From: JAHWKI01 sp035513575
GTDB taxonomy: Bacteria > Gemmatimonadota > Gemmatimonadetes > Longimicrobiales > RSA9
NCBI GenBank assembly: GCA_035513575.1
Contig: DATKBW010000034.1
Span: forward strand, 1 to 64,000
Length of the DNA stretch: 64,000 nucleotides
Direction of reading: 5' to 3'
The notes beneath the pieces were generated by a model. It worked only from the letters and a program-made list of their open reading frames with translations. It had not been told where the DNA came from and did not search any database. This document shows positions 53,987 through 62,761 of the stretch, piece after piece. The translations under genes and the position numbers were made by a program. The number at the start of each line of letters is the position of its first letter. Within the stretch, counting starts at the first letter, position 1.

Positions 53987-55750
53987 CTAGCGTCGTTCGT
54001 GGACCACTCGCCCGCCGACGAGGGTCAGCACGACCCGCACGTCCCTGAGCCGCGCGGGCTCGACTTCGAGGGGGTTGGCGTCCAGCACGACGAGGTCGGC
54101 GAGGAATCCCGGCCGGAGCCGCCCCTTGTAGGCCTCTTCTCCCGCCACCCTGGCGTTGTTCACGGTGTACGCCCGGAGGGCCGTCTCCGCGTTGATCCGC
54201 TCCTGCGGATACCAGCCCCCGGCGGGCGTCCCCTCGAGCGTCTGTCGGGTCACGGCGGCGTACATGCCGTGGAGCGGGTTGGACGTGTACCATGCCGCGT
54301 TCGTCCCCGGCCAGTCGCTCCCGAACGACAGGAGCACGCCGGCCTCGTGGAGAGTGCGGAACGCGTACGCCCAGCGGGCCCGCTCGCCGATGCGCTCCTC
54401 CATCCACCGCATGTCATCGATGGTGTGGTAGGGCTGCATCTCGGCGACGATGCCGAGCCTGGCCTGTCGCCGCGCGGTCTCGGGGCCGCGGATCACCTGG
54501 TTGTGGATGATGGCGAAGCGCCGTCCCGGCCTGGGTCCGTTCGCCTCCATGACCCTCTCGAAGATGTCGAGGATCGTGTCGATGGCGGCATCGCCGATGG
54601 CGTGGACCCGGGGGTTCAGCCCCGCGGAGTCGGCGGCGCGCACCAGCCGCTCCATGTTCCCCGGCGGCTCGAGCCCGGACCCGTGGCCGGTCACGTGGCC
54701 CGTGTTCGTCGCGTCCCGCCACACCCCGCGGACGCCCGTGGTGAGATAGGGCTCGTGGAAGCGGGCGGACGAGTTCCCCATGATCCCGTCGACGAACCCC
54801 TTCAGCCCCTGGTAGCGGATCCATTCGTCGCCGTACCCCTCCACGATCCCCGCGTCGCGCATCTCGTCCCACGTGTCCAGGACCAGCCGCATGTTGACCC
54901 GGCTCGTCAGCTCGCCCGCCCGACGGAGACGGTGGTACACCTCCACCTGGGAGGGCGGCGTGATGTCGAAGAAGGTGGTCACGCCGTGCTGCCGGAGGTC
55001 CTCGAGCGCCGCCCGTGCCTCGGCCAGCCGCTGCTCCATCGCTTTCGCCGGGATCCCTCCCCGGATTCGCTCCGCCGCGGCCGCGTCCAGCCGGCCGGTG
55101 GGGACCCCGCCCTCGCACTCGACACCCGCCCAGGAGCAGTCCGCCCCGGCCGCCGCCAGCGCCGCGGCGTTGGCCAGGAAGAGCGTCCGGTCCCAGCTCC
55201 AGAGCAGCGCCGGGTGCGCCGGCGACACGGAATCCACGAGGTCCCGCCCCGGACGGAACGGCGTCGCCGGCTCCCGGCGCGGGTCATCGCGCCCGGTCGA
55301 GCTGCGGGCCCACTGCTCGTACGCGCCCCAGCTCCCGCCCACCATCCATGCGCCCACCGGGAGCCGCCCGGCCGTCTCCCGCACCGCGCGGACCAGCCCC
55401 GCCGCGTCTGCCACCTCGAGGAGGTTGATGCCCAGGAGCAGCTCGCCCGCGCGGTCGAAGTGGGTGTGGTTGTCGATGAAGCCGGGCGAGACGAAGCGAC
55501 CCCGCAGCGCGATCGTCCGCGTGAGGGGCCCCGCGTACCTGTCGATCTCGGCGGCGGTGCCCACCGCGAGGATCCGGTCGCCGCGCACGGCCACGGCCTC
55601 GGCCCACGGCCGGTCCTCGTCCCCCGTCCACACGCGGCCGCCCGTCAGGACGAGGTCGGCGGGTGGCGTGCCCTGTCCCACCAGGGCGGGCGGCCCGGCG
55701 AAAACCATGAGCGCGGCGGCAAGGGCGGCGGCGAGACGGGTCCCGTTCAT
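53987..55750 (-). CDS. YtcJ-type exported amidohydrolase
   Basis: A 587-residue metal-dependent hydrolase of the amidohydrolase-3 (YtcJ/ExoD-like) group. Signal peptide (AALAAALMVFAGPPALVGQG). It has the opening strand ADLVLTGGRVWTGD, the metal-binding PGFIDNHTHFD, later FDITPPSQVEVYHRLR, KGFVDGIMGNSSARFHEPY, and the downstream HAIGDAAIDTILDIFE and LSFGSDWPGTNAAW. The two His of HTH, the later His, and the Asp of GSDWP are the expected metal ligands. The substrate is not readable; relatives cleave cyclic amides and formamides. Single gene, with CCTCCTcct-type ribosome site upstream on the minus strand. Confidence 0.9.
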   Translation of the reverse strand: MNGTRLAAALAAALMVFAGPPALVGQGTPPADLVLTGGRVWTGDEDRPWAEAVAVRGDRILAVGTAAEIDRYAGPLTRTIALRGRFVSPGFIDNHTHFDRAGELLLGINLLEVADAAGLVRAVRETAGRLPVGAWMVGGSWGAYEQWARSSTGRDDPRREPATPFRPGRDLVDSVSPAHPALLWSWDRTLFLANAAALAAAGADCSWAGVECEGGVPTGRLDAAAAERIRGGIPAKAMEQRLAEARAALEDLRQHGVTTFFDITPPSQVEVYHRLRRAGELTSRVNMRLVLDTWDEMRDAGIVEGYGDEWIRYQGLKGFVDGIMGNSSARFHEPYLTTGVRGVWRDATNTGHVTGHGSGLEPPGNMERLVRAADSAGLNPRVHAIGDAAIDTILDIFERVMEANGPRPGRRFAIIHNQVIRGPETARRQARLGIVAEMQPYHTIDDMRWMEERIGERARWAYAFRTLHEAGVLLSFGSDWPGTNAAWYTSNPLHGMYAAVTRQTLEGTPAGGWYPQERINAETALRAYTVNNARVAGEEAYKGRLRPGFLADLVVLDANPLEVEPARLRDVRVVLTLVGGRVVHERR

Positions 55751-55896
55751 GCGGGTCCTCCTCCTGAAGTCCGTGGGCGGGGCTCCGGCCGGCGTCCACA
55801 GTAGGCCGGGGGCGCAGGGGGGAGCAAGCGCGGCGCCCCCGGACGCTGGCCCGGTCCGTGCACCCCCGCGCGAAGAGCCCGACCAGGGAGGCGAAC

Positions 55897-56130
55897 ATGG
55901 CGAAGTGCGAAGTCTGCGGGAACGAGTACCACATGTCCTTCGAGGTGATCACGGCCGGCAACCGTCACGTGTTCGACAGCTTCGAATGCGCGATCCACAG
56001 GCTGGCCCCCATCTGTGAGACGTGCGGCGTCAGGATCGCCGGCCACGGCATCGAGGCGAGCGGGACCTTCTACTGCTGCGCGAGCTGCGCCCGGGCGGCG
56101 GGGGTGACCGAGGCCGCGGACAACGTGTAG
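55897..56130 (+). CDS. Small Cys-rich zinc-binding protein (prokaryotic metallothionein-like)
   Basis: A 77-residue protein with four paired Cys motifs: CEVC (start), FECAIHRL, CETC, and CCASC near the end, with His between them (GHGIEASGTFYCC). This is the pattern of small treble-clef or 'prokaryotic metallothionein' proteins found in many bacteria, but I cannot prove the name. ATG 55897 has GGGAGGCG before it; a longer frame from 55858 has no such site. It likely binds one or two zinc ions. Isolated gene between a minus-strand amidohydrolase and a metalloprotease. Confidence 0.72.
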   Translation: MAKCEVCGNEYHMSFEVITAGNRHVFDSFECAIHRLAPICETCGVRIAGHGIEASGTFYCCASCARAAGVTEAADNV

Positions 56131-56286
56131 GACCGTCCCGACGGTACCGGGCGGGGGCGACCCGTAGCACCCATCCTCGCCGTGCAACGAAACCAGGACC
56201 TCGCGCGTCCTAGAATTCACCCGCGCCCCGACCCTCGCGCCCTCGCGCGGGCGGCCCAGCCCTTTCTCCCAACACGCAGGTGGCCA

Positions 56287-58866
56287 ATGAAGCGGCAGAT
56301 GACCCAGGCCGTCGTGCTCCTCGCGGCGCTTTCCGCGTCCGCGTGCGCGTCCGCCAGCGCGGCCTCGCCTACTCCCCAGGCGGGGCCGTCCCAGGCGGCA
56401 CAGCGGAACGGCGGCGGGAAGACGATCGCGGAAGTGACGAAGGACAGCCGTCGCCTGGACGGGCTGTTCACGCTCTTCCAGGACACGCTCACCGGCTCGA
56501 CGCACATGCGGATCGACCCCGACCAGGTGGGGAGCGAGTTCATCTACTGGGCACACATCGCCGACGGCGTGGTGGACGCCGGCGCGTTCCGGGGCGCGTT
56601 CCGCGACAACGAGGTGTTCACGGTCGAGCGGGACTACGACAGGGTGCGCTTCGTGATCCAGCCGACGCACCTCTACTTCGACCCGGCCGAGCCGCTCAGC
56701 CGAGCCGCGGACGCCAACGTGAGCCCGGCCGTGGTGGCGGCGGAGGACATCGTCGCCCGTGACGCCGAGACGGGCGCGGTGCTGATCAAGGCCGACAACC
56801 TGTTCCTGGGCGAGGTGTTCGCGCAGGTGAAGCCGTCGTCGCAGCCGGGGCCGCAGCGCGGCTTCTCGCTGGGGCAGCTGAGCAAGTCGAAGACGCGCTA
56901 CGTGGACCTGCGCAACTACCCGGAGAACACCGCGGTGGTCGTGGACTATGTGTACGACAACCCCGCGCCCACGGCCGGGGGCTCGAGCGGGGTCGTGAGC
57001 CCGCGGAGCGTGACGATCCGCATGCAGCACACGCTCATCGCCATGCCGAAGAACGGCTACCGGCCGCGGTTCGAGGACCCGCGGGTCGGCTTCTTCACGG
57101 ACCGGCAGACGGACATGCTGTCCACGTCGCCCACGCCGTACCGCGACCTGATCAACCGGTGGAGCCTGGTGAAGAAGGACCCGGGCGCGGCCATCTCCGA
57201 GCCCGTGGAGCCCATCGTCTGGTGGATCGAGAACACCACGCCCGAGATCTTCCGCGAGACCATCCGCGACGCGCTGCTGCACTGGAACAGGGCCTTCGAG
57301 ACGGCCGGGTTCCGCAACGCCGTCGAGGTCCGGGTCCAGCCCGATGACGCCGACTGGGATGCGGGCGACATCCGCTACAACGTGGTGCGCTGGACGTCGT
57401 CGCCCAACCCGCCGTTCGGCGGCTACGGGCCGAGCTTCACCAACCCGCGCACCGGCCAGATCCTGGGCGCGGACATCATGCTCGAGTACACGTTCGTGAC
57501 CAATCGCATCCCCCTCGACCGCGTGTTCGAGACCGCGGCCCTCGGCCTCGTCGAGCCGTTCGATCCCGACGCGTTCACTGGAGCGGAGGCGGCCGGGGCG
57601 TGCGCGGCCGGCGCGTACCTCCACAACGCCGCGCTCTTCGGTGCCCAGGCGTTGCGGGCGGCCGGTGTGTCCGAGGCGGACATGACCGACTTCATCAGGC
57701 AGAGCATCCACTACCTGGTGCTCCACGAGGTCGGCCACACGCTGGGGCTCAACCACAACATGAAGGGGACACAGCTCTGGTCCCCCGCGGAGGCCCACGA
57801 CCGGGCGCGCACCTCGCAGGAAGGGCTGTACTCCTCGGTCATGGACTACCCGGCCGTGAACCTGGCCCGCCCCGGGCAGACCCAGGGCGAGTACTGGATC
57901 TCGACGGTCGGACCCTACGACCACTGGGCCATCCAGTTCGGCTACGACCCGCGCCTGGATGACGACGCCGCCATGGCCGCCCATCTGGCCCGGTCCACGG
58001 ACCCGCGCCTCGTCTTCGGCAACGACGCGGACGACATGCGCGCCCCCGGCAAGGCCATCGACCCGCGGGTCAACATCTACGACATGTCCTCCGACGCCAT
58101 CGGCTACGCCGCCTGGCTCATGGAGCACGCCCGCGGCCTCCAGACCGGGCTGCTGGAACGGTACGAGGAGCCCGGCTCGTCGTACCACGCGCTCCGCAAC
58201 GCCTACATGATCCTCACGGGTCAGCAGGCCATCGCGGGCGGCGTGATCAGCCGCTACATCGGCGGCGTCTACGTCGACCGCGGGATGCAGGGGCAGCCCG
58301 GGCACAGCCGGCCGTTCACGCCGGTGAGCCGCGCGGACCAGAAGCGGGCGATGGCGGCGCTGAGCCGGAGCATGTTCGCGCCGGACGCGTGGCGCGCGCC
58401 GTCGGAGCTGGCGGCGCATCTGGCGATGCAGCGGCGCGGCTTCGACTTCTTCGCCGGCACGGAGGACCCGAAGCTCCACGACCGGGCTCTCAACGCGCAG
58501 CGGGGCGTGCTCGCGCACCTGCTCCACCCCGCCGTCCTCCAGCGGATCACGGACACCCGCCTCTACGGGAACGAGTATCCGCTCGCGGAAATGCTGACCG
58601 ACCTCACGGACGCCATCTTCGCGGCGGACCGGAACGCCGGCATCAACACGTTCCGGCAGAACCTGCAGGTCGAGTACGTGAACCGCCTCGCGGGGATCAT
58701 CCGGGAGTCCGAGACCAACCGGTACGACCATGTGTCCCGCGGCCTCGCGCTGGCCAACCTCCAGCGCATCGACACGATGATGGCCGGCAGGACCGGCAAC
58801 GCCGAGACACGGGCCCACGCCCAGCACGTCCGGCACATCGTCAGGAAGGCCGTGGACGCCCACTAG
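56287..58866 (+). CDS. Zinc-dependent exported metalloprotease (DUF5117/DUF5118 type)
   Basis: An 859-residue exported protein with a lipobox-like signal (VVLLAALSASAC). N-terminal DUF5118/5117-like region (KTIAEVTKDSRRLDGLFTLFQD and TRYVDLRNYPENTAVVVDYVYDN). The catalytic domain has HEVGHTLGLNHNMKGT (His 480, Glu 481, His 484, third His 490), the metzincin-type long zinc motif, followed by SSVMDYPAVN with the Met turn. Large secreted peptidases of this kind are frequent in Bacteroidota and Gemmatimonadota. ATG 56287 directly begins the signal peptide. Substrate unknown. Confidence 0.9.
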   Translation: MKRQMTQAVVLLAALSASACASASAASPTPQAGPSQAAQRNGGGKTIAEVTKDSRRLDGLFTLFQDTLTGSTHMRIDPDQVGSEFIYWAHIADGVVDAGAFRGAFRDNEVFTVERDYDRVRFVIQPTHLYFDPAEPLSRAADANVSPAVVAAEDIVARDAETGAVLIKADNLFLGEVFAQVKPSSQPGPQRGFSLGQLSKSKTRYVDLRNYPENTAVVVDYVYDNPAPTAGGSSGVVSPRSVTIRMQHTLIAMPKNGYRPRFEDPRVGFFTDRQTDMLSTSPTPYRDLINRWSLVKKDPGAAISEPVEPIVWWIENTTPEIFRETIRDALLHWNRAFETAGFRNAVEVRVQPDDADWDAGDIRYNVVRWTSSPNPPFGGYGPSFTNPRTGQILGADIMLEYTFVTNRIPLDRVFETAALGLVEPFDPDAFTGAEAAGACAAGAYLHNAALFGAQALRAAGVSEADMTDFIRQSIHYLVLHEVGHTLGLNHNMKGTQLWSPAEAHDRARTSQEGLYSSVMDYPAVNLARPGQTQGEYWISTVGPYDHWAIQFGYDPRLDDDAAMAAHLARSTDPRLVFGNDADDMRAPGKAIDPRVNIYDMSSDAIGYAAWLMEHARGLQTGLLERYEEPGSSYHALRNAYMILTGQQAIAGGVISRYIGGVYVDRGMQGQPGHSRPFTPVSRADQKRAMAALSRSMFAPDAWRAPSELAAHLAMQRRGFDFFAGTEDPKLHDRALNAQRGVLAHLLHPAVLQRITDTRLYGNEYPLAEMLTDLTDAIFAADRNAGINTFRQNLQVEYVNRLAGIIRESETNRYDHVSRGLALANLQRIDTMMAGRTGNAETRAHAQHVRHIVRKAVDAH

Positions 58867-58964
58867 GGTCGGACCCGCCCGCACAGGACCGGAGGCCCCG
58901 CCGGCGCGCCGGTGGCCGGCCGTCACGGCGTGCGACGCCGCCGCGCAGGCCTTACCATCACGGC

Positions 58965-59426
58965 ATGAGGATCTGGGTGGACGCCGACGCCGCGCCGAGG
59001 CCGGTGAAGGAAATCGTGATGCGTGCCGCCAGGCGCCTCGAGATCCCCGTGGTGCTGGTGGCCAACCAGCGGCTCTCGCTGCCGCGCGACAACCCGTACG
59101 CGACCGCCGTGCAGGTCCACGGCGGACCCGACGTGGCCGACCGGCACATCGCCGACCACGCCGCCGGGGGCGACCTGGCCATCACCGCGGACATCCCCCT
59201 CGCCGCCATCCTCGTCGAGAAGGGCGTCCTGGTCCTGGACCCCAGGGGCGAGCGCTACAGCGAGGAGAACGTCCGGGAGCGCCTCTCGATCCGCGACTTC
59301 ATGGAGACGCTCCGGGGCTCGGGCGTCGAGACCGGCGGGCCGGCGGCGTACGGGACGCGGGAGAAGCAGGCGTTCGCCGCGGCCCTGGACCGCATCCTCA
59401 CCGCCCTCGCCGGGCGCAGGCGATGA
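58965..59426 (+). CDS. YaiI/YqxD family protein (DUF188)
   Basis: A 153-residue protein of the DUF188 family. The opening MRIWVDADAAPRPVKEIVMRAA has the conserved Asp pair; later GPDVADRHIADHAAGGDLAITADIPLAA and RGERYSEENVRERLSIRDFMETLR match the family's PIN-like core, a possible nuclease fold. The C-terminus is normal. Function is uncertain in the literature. Overlaps the next start (ATGA). Confidence 0.9.
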   Translation: MRIWVDADAAPRPVKEIVMRAARRLEIPVVLVANQRLSLPRDNPYATAVQVHGGPDVADRHIADHAAGGDLAITADIPLAAILVEKGVLVLDPRGERYSEENVRERLSIRDFMETLRGSGVETGGPAAYGTREKQAFAAALDRILTALAGRRR

Positions 59427-59986
59427 CCCCCGGCGAGATCCGGCAGGTCGTCGAGTTCCTCCACGGGGCGGAGGCGCTGAAGAACGTGACGCGCAACTCC
59501 TGGACGTCCGAGGGGCGGCGGGAGAGCGTCGCCGAGCACACCTGGCGCCTCTGCCTGATGGCCATGCTCCTGGAGGATGCCTTCCCCGACGTGGACTTCG
59601 CCCGGCTGGTGAAGATCTGCATCGTCCACGACCTCGGCGAGGCCATCGGCGGCGACATCTCGGCGAAGCTCCAGACCGGCTCCAAGGCCGCCGCGGAGCG
59701 GCAGGACCTCCTCGCCCTCCTGACGCCGCTCCCGGCCGCGCAGCGGGTGGAAATCGTGGCGCTCTGGGACGAGTACGAGGATGCGGCGTCGCCCGAGGCC
59801 CGCGTCGCCAAGGCGCTGGACAAGATCGAGACCATCCTGCAACACAACCAGGGGCGGAACCCCCCGGATTTCGACTACGCCTTCAACCTCGAGTACGGCC
59901 GCCGCTACACCGCCGGCGACCCCGTGATCGAGGTGCTCCGCGCCATCGCCGACGAAGGAACGAGAAACCGCGCCTCCGAGCCGTGA
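59423..59986 (+). CDS. HD-domain hydrolase (YfbR/HDDC2-like)
   Basis: A 187-residue metal-dependent phosphohydrolase. HD residues: SVAEHTWRLCLMAMLL (first His), KICIVHDLGEAIGGDI (His-Asp pair), and VAKALDKIETILQH (final Asp). It resembles YfbR/HDDC2-type 5'-nucleotidases that act on deoxynucleotide monophosphates. ATG 59423 overlaps the DUF188 stop, so the two are co-translated. Confidence 0.88.
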   Translation: MTPGEIRQVVEFLHGAEALKNVTRNSWTSEGRRESVAEHTWRLCLMAMLLEDAFPDVDFARLVKICIVHDLGEAIGGDISAKLQTGSKAAAERQDLLALLTPLPAAQRVEIVALWDEYEDAASPEARVAKALDKIETILQHNQGRNPPDFDYAFNLEYGRRYTAGDPVIEVLRAIADEGTRNRASEP

Positions 59987-60056
59987 TCACGCCCCCGACC
60001 GCTGCCCGCTGGCGCTGGCCGCTGACTCCTGAAATCTGGAATCTGACCTCGTCACC

Positions 60057-60359
60057 TTACTTCCAGGCCGCCGTCCGCTCCAGCCACACCTTCAGCATCC
60101 ACACATCCTTCTCCAGCCCGTCCCGGAGCTCGTCCAGGAGGTTGGCCGTCCCCCGGTCCCCGGCATCCTCCGCCTCCTCGATCACCTTCCCGGCCGCCGC
60201 GTGGATCGCCCGCAGGTCCGCCTCGATGCGGGCCACCATCTCCGGGGGCTCGGGCAGCTCCTGGTCCTCGTCCAGGGCGGCCGCGTGGAGCACCGCCTCC
60301 AGGGTGTGGAGCGGAGTCCCACCCACCATGAGCACCCGCTCCGCCAGCGCGTCATTCGT
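60057..60359 (-). pseudogene. Truncated Dps (DNA-protection ferritin) remnant
   Basis: The 100 residues from TNDALAERVLMVGGTPLHTL to KDVWMLKVWLERTAAWK match the C-terminal half of Dps: the metal-adjacent helix end, EAGDRGTANLLDELRDGLEKD and WML. The N-terminal half, with the first long helix and the LHxxF...Y metal site, is missing. The frame continues upstream to 60530, but that DNA is GC-rich repeat-like and does not encode Dps. It therefore looks like a 5'-deleted gene whose junction lies near 60360. A shortened functional protein is unlikely without the first helices. Confidence 0.62.
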
Positions 60360-60540
60360 CGCCGCCCACCGTCCTGATTCTCGCGCACGGCTTTCCCCGC
60401 AGCGGGGCCCCCCGGTTGCTGGCCCGCCGCTTGCGGCGCCCTGCCAGCGGTGGGGCCGCCCGGCGCAGTCGCGGCGAGCCCCCGGGTTCAGGGCCTTCGG
60501 CCCCGAGCCTCCCTGGACCCGTTTTCTCACGCCAGCAACG

Positions 60541-61740
60541 ATGACGGATCATCCCCAGGGCGGTGCCGCCCGGCAGGGACGCGAGGAGGATGCCCGGTTC
60601 CGCTCGGCGCTCGGAGCCGGTGGAGCGCCGCACGAGACGGTGGATATCCACCGCCTCCTCGTGGCGAGCGTGCAGGACTACGCGATCTTCGTGCTGGACA
60701 CCACCGGGCACATCCTCACGTGGAACGCCGGAGCGGAGCGGCTGAAGGGCTACACGGCGGAAGAGATCATCGGCCGGCATTTCTCCACCTTCTACACGCC
60801 CGACGCCCTGGACCGCGCGCACCCCCAGCACGAGCTCCGGGTGGCCGAGGCGGAAGGCCGCTACGAAGAGGAGGGGTGGCGAATCCGGAAGGACGGGACC
60901 CGCTTCTGGGCGAACGTCGTGATCACGGCGCTGCGCAACGACGCCGGGGAGCTCGTCGGGTTCGCCAAGGTCACCCGCGACCTGACGGATCGCCGGGCGG
61001 CCCAGCTCCAGGCCATCGAGGATGCCCGCCGCCTCGCGGAAGCGGAGGCGGCGAACCGAGCGAAGAGCGAGTTCCTGGCGACCATGTCCCACGAGCTACG
61101 GACCCCGCTCAATGCCATCGGCGGCTACGTCGACCTCCTCGCCTACGGCGTCCACGGGGCGCTGAACGAGGCGCAGCTCACCGCCCTCGAGCGGGTGCGG
61201 GCAGGGCAGCACCACCTGCTGATGCTGATCAACGACCTGCTCAACTTCAGCAAGGTCGAGGCGGGGCGGCTGAGCTACATCATCGCACCGGTCCGGCTGG
61301 CGGACGTCGCCGGGGCGGTGGAGCCGCTCATCGCGCCGCAGGCCGCCGGGCGGCGCATCGCCATCGAATGGCAGGACGCGGACGCCACCGTGGTGGCCGC
61401 GGCCGACGCCGCGCGCGCCGAGCAGATCCTCCTGAACCTGCTCACGAACGCGGTCAAGTACACGGAGCCCGGGGGGTCGGTCTCCGTTCGCCATTTCCTG
61501 CGCGGCGACCGGGCGGCGCTGGAGGTCGGCGACACCGGCGGCGGCATCCCCGCGGACCAGACCGAGGCCATCTTCGAGCCGTTCACGCAGCTCGGACGGA
61601 CGCTGACCAGCTCCCACGAGGGCGCCGGGCTGGGGCTGGCCATCAGCCGCGAGCTGGCGCGGGGGATGAGGGGGGACCTGACCGTCTCCAGCACGGTGGG
61701 CGTGGGCTCCGTGTTCACGCTGTCGCTGCCGCGCAGCTAG
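60541..61740 (+). CDS. Soluble PAS sensor histidine kinase
   Basis: A 399-residue cytoplasmic kinase: PAS domain (residues 40-155, DYAIFVLDTTGHILTWNAGAERLKGYTAEEIIG and GFAKVTRDLTDRRAA), HisKA with ATMSHELRTPLNAIG (His 184), and HATPase with NLLTNAVKY, DTGGGIPADQ and GAGLGLAISREL. No membrane span. No response regulator adjoins. ATG 60541 begins the protein; it is divergent from the dps remnant, whose junction lies close to the kinase's upstream region. Confidence 0.88.
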   Translation: MTDHPQGGAARQGREEDARFRSALGAGGAPHETVDIHRLLVASVQDYAIFVLDTTGHILTWNAGAERLKGYTAEEIIGRHFSTFYTPDALDRAHPQHELRVAEAEGRYEEEGWRIRKDGTRFWANVVITALRNDAGELVGFAKVTRDLTDRRAAQLQAIEDARRLAEAEAANRAKSEFLATMSHELRTPLNAIGGYVDLLAYGVHGALNEAQLTALERVRAGQHHLLMLINDLLNFSKVEAGRLSYIIAPVRLADVAGAVEPLIAPQAAGRRIAIEWQDADATVVAAADAARAEQILLNLLTNAVKYTEPGGSVSVRHFLRGDRAALEVGDTGGGIPADQTEAIFEPFTQLGRTLTSSHEGAGLGLAISRELARGMRGDLTVSSTVGVGSVFTLSLPRS

Positions 61741-61839
61741 CGTCCCGCGTGCCGGCGCACTTCTGACTCGGGACTCGCTCCGCGCGGACCGGCGCGCACC
61801 TTGCCTATCCCCTGGTGGACCATTCTCCAGGAGGGCCGC

Positions 61840-62655
61840 ATGCGCTGGCAGGGCCGAAGGGGGAGCTCGAACGTCGAGGACCGCCGGGGCATCCCCGTGC
61901 GGGGCGCGGTCGGCGGCGGGATCGGACTCGTCGCCGTCGTGGTGATCGCGATGCTCTTCGGCGTCGATCCCTCGGCCATCCTCGGCGGCGCCGACCCGTC
62001 CGGCGGGTACGGCGGCGCCCCGGCGGGTGAGCAGGGCGTGCCCGAGGACGAGGGTGGCCGGTTCGCGGCGGTCGTCCTCGCGGACACCGAGGACACGTGG
62101 AACCGCATCTTCGCGGAGCGCGGCGCCGAGTACCCCGAGCCGACGCTCGTCCTCTTCTCCGGGGCGGTGGCGTCCGCGTGCGGCACCGCCAGCTCCGCCG
62201 TGGGACCGTTCTACTGCCCGCAGGACGCCCGCGTCTACGTGGACCTGGACTTCTTCCGCGAGCTGCGCCAGCGCTTCGGCGCGCCCGGCGACTTCGCCCA
62301 GGCGTACGTCATCGCCCACGAGGTCGGCCACCACGTCCAGAACGTCACCGGCGCCATGCACGGGTTCACCGGCTACGCCGAGACCGGGCCCGGCAGCAGC
62401 GCGGTCCGGATGGAGCTTCAGGCGGACTGCTACGCCGGCGTCTGGGCCCACGACCAGGGGGGCCGCGATCTCCTCGAGCCCGGTGACATCGAGGAAGCCC
62501 TCGACGCCGCCGCGGCCATCGGCGACGACGCGATCCAGCGACGCACCCAGGGCACCATCGTCCCCGAGTCCTTCACCCACGGCACCTCGGAGCAGCGCGC
62601 GCGCTGGTTCCGCATCGGGTACGAGTCGGGCGACCCCGAGGCGTGCGACACCTGA
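61840..62655 (+). CDS. YpfJ-like neutral zinc metallopeptidase
   Basis: A 271-residue protein of the YpfJ/KPN_02809 metallopeptidase family. Opens MRWQGRRGSSNVEDRRG, then a membrane span (GGGIGLVAVVVIAMLFG), a Gly/Pro linker, and a domain with the zinc motif VIAHEVGHHVQN (His 160, Glu 161, His 164) and MELQADCYAGVWAHD carrying the third ligand. The family tail DAAAAIGDDAIQRRTQGTIVPESFTHGTSEQRARWF is complete. ATG 61840 has AGGAGGGCCGC upstream. Single gene. Confidence 0.93.
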   Translation: MRWQGRRGSSNVEDRRGIPVRGAVGGGIGLVAVVVIAMLFGVDPSAILGGADPSGGYGGAPAGEQGVPEDEGGRFAAVVLADTEDTWNRIFAERGAEYPEPTLVLFSGAVASACGTASSAVGPFYCPQDARVYVDLDFFRELRQRFGAPGDFAQAYVIAHEVGHHVQNVTGAMHGFTGYAETGPGSSAVRMELQADCYAGVWAHDQGGRDLLEPGDIEEALDAAAAIGDDAIQRRTQGTIVPESFTHGTSEQRARWFRIGYESGDPEACDT

Positions 62656-62761
62656 ACCTCTGCCGTCGGGTTCGCCCTCCTCCAGCTCGCGCGCGAACCT
62701 CGGGCCCCCCGTATATTTTCCGTCCGCGCGAACCCGACACTTCAACGATCGAGCCGCAGCC

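Noticed and set aside
56131..56144. Terminator hairpin ACCGTcccgACGGT
   Set aside because: Only a 5-bp stem with no T-tract.
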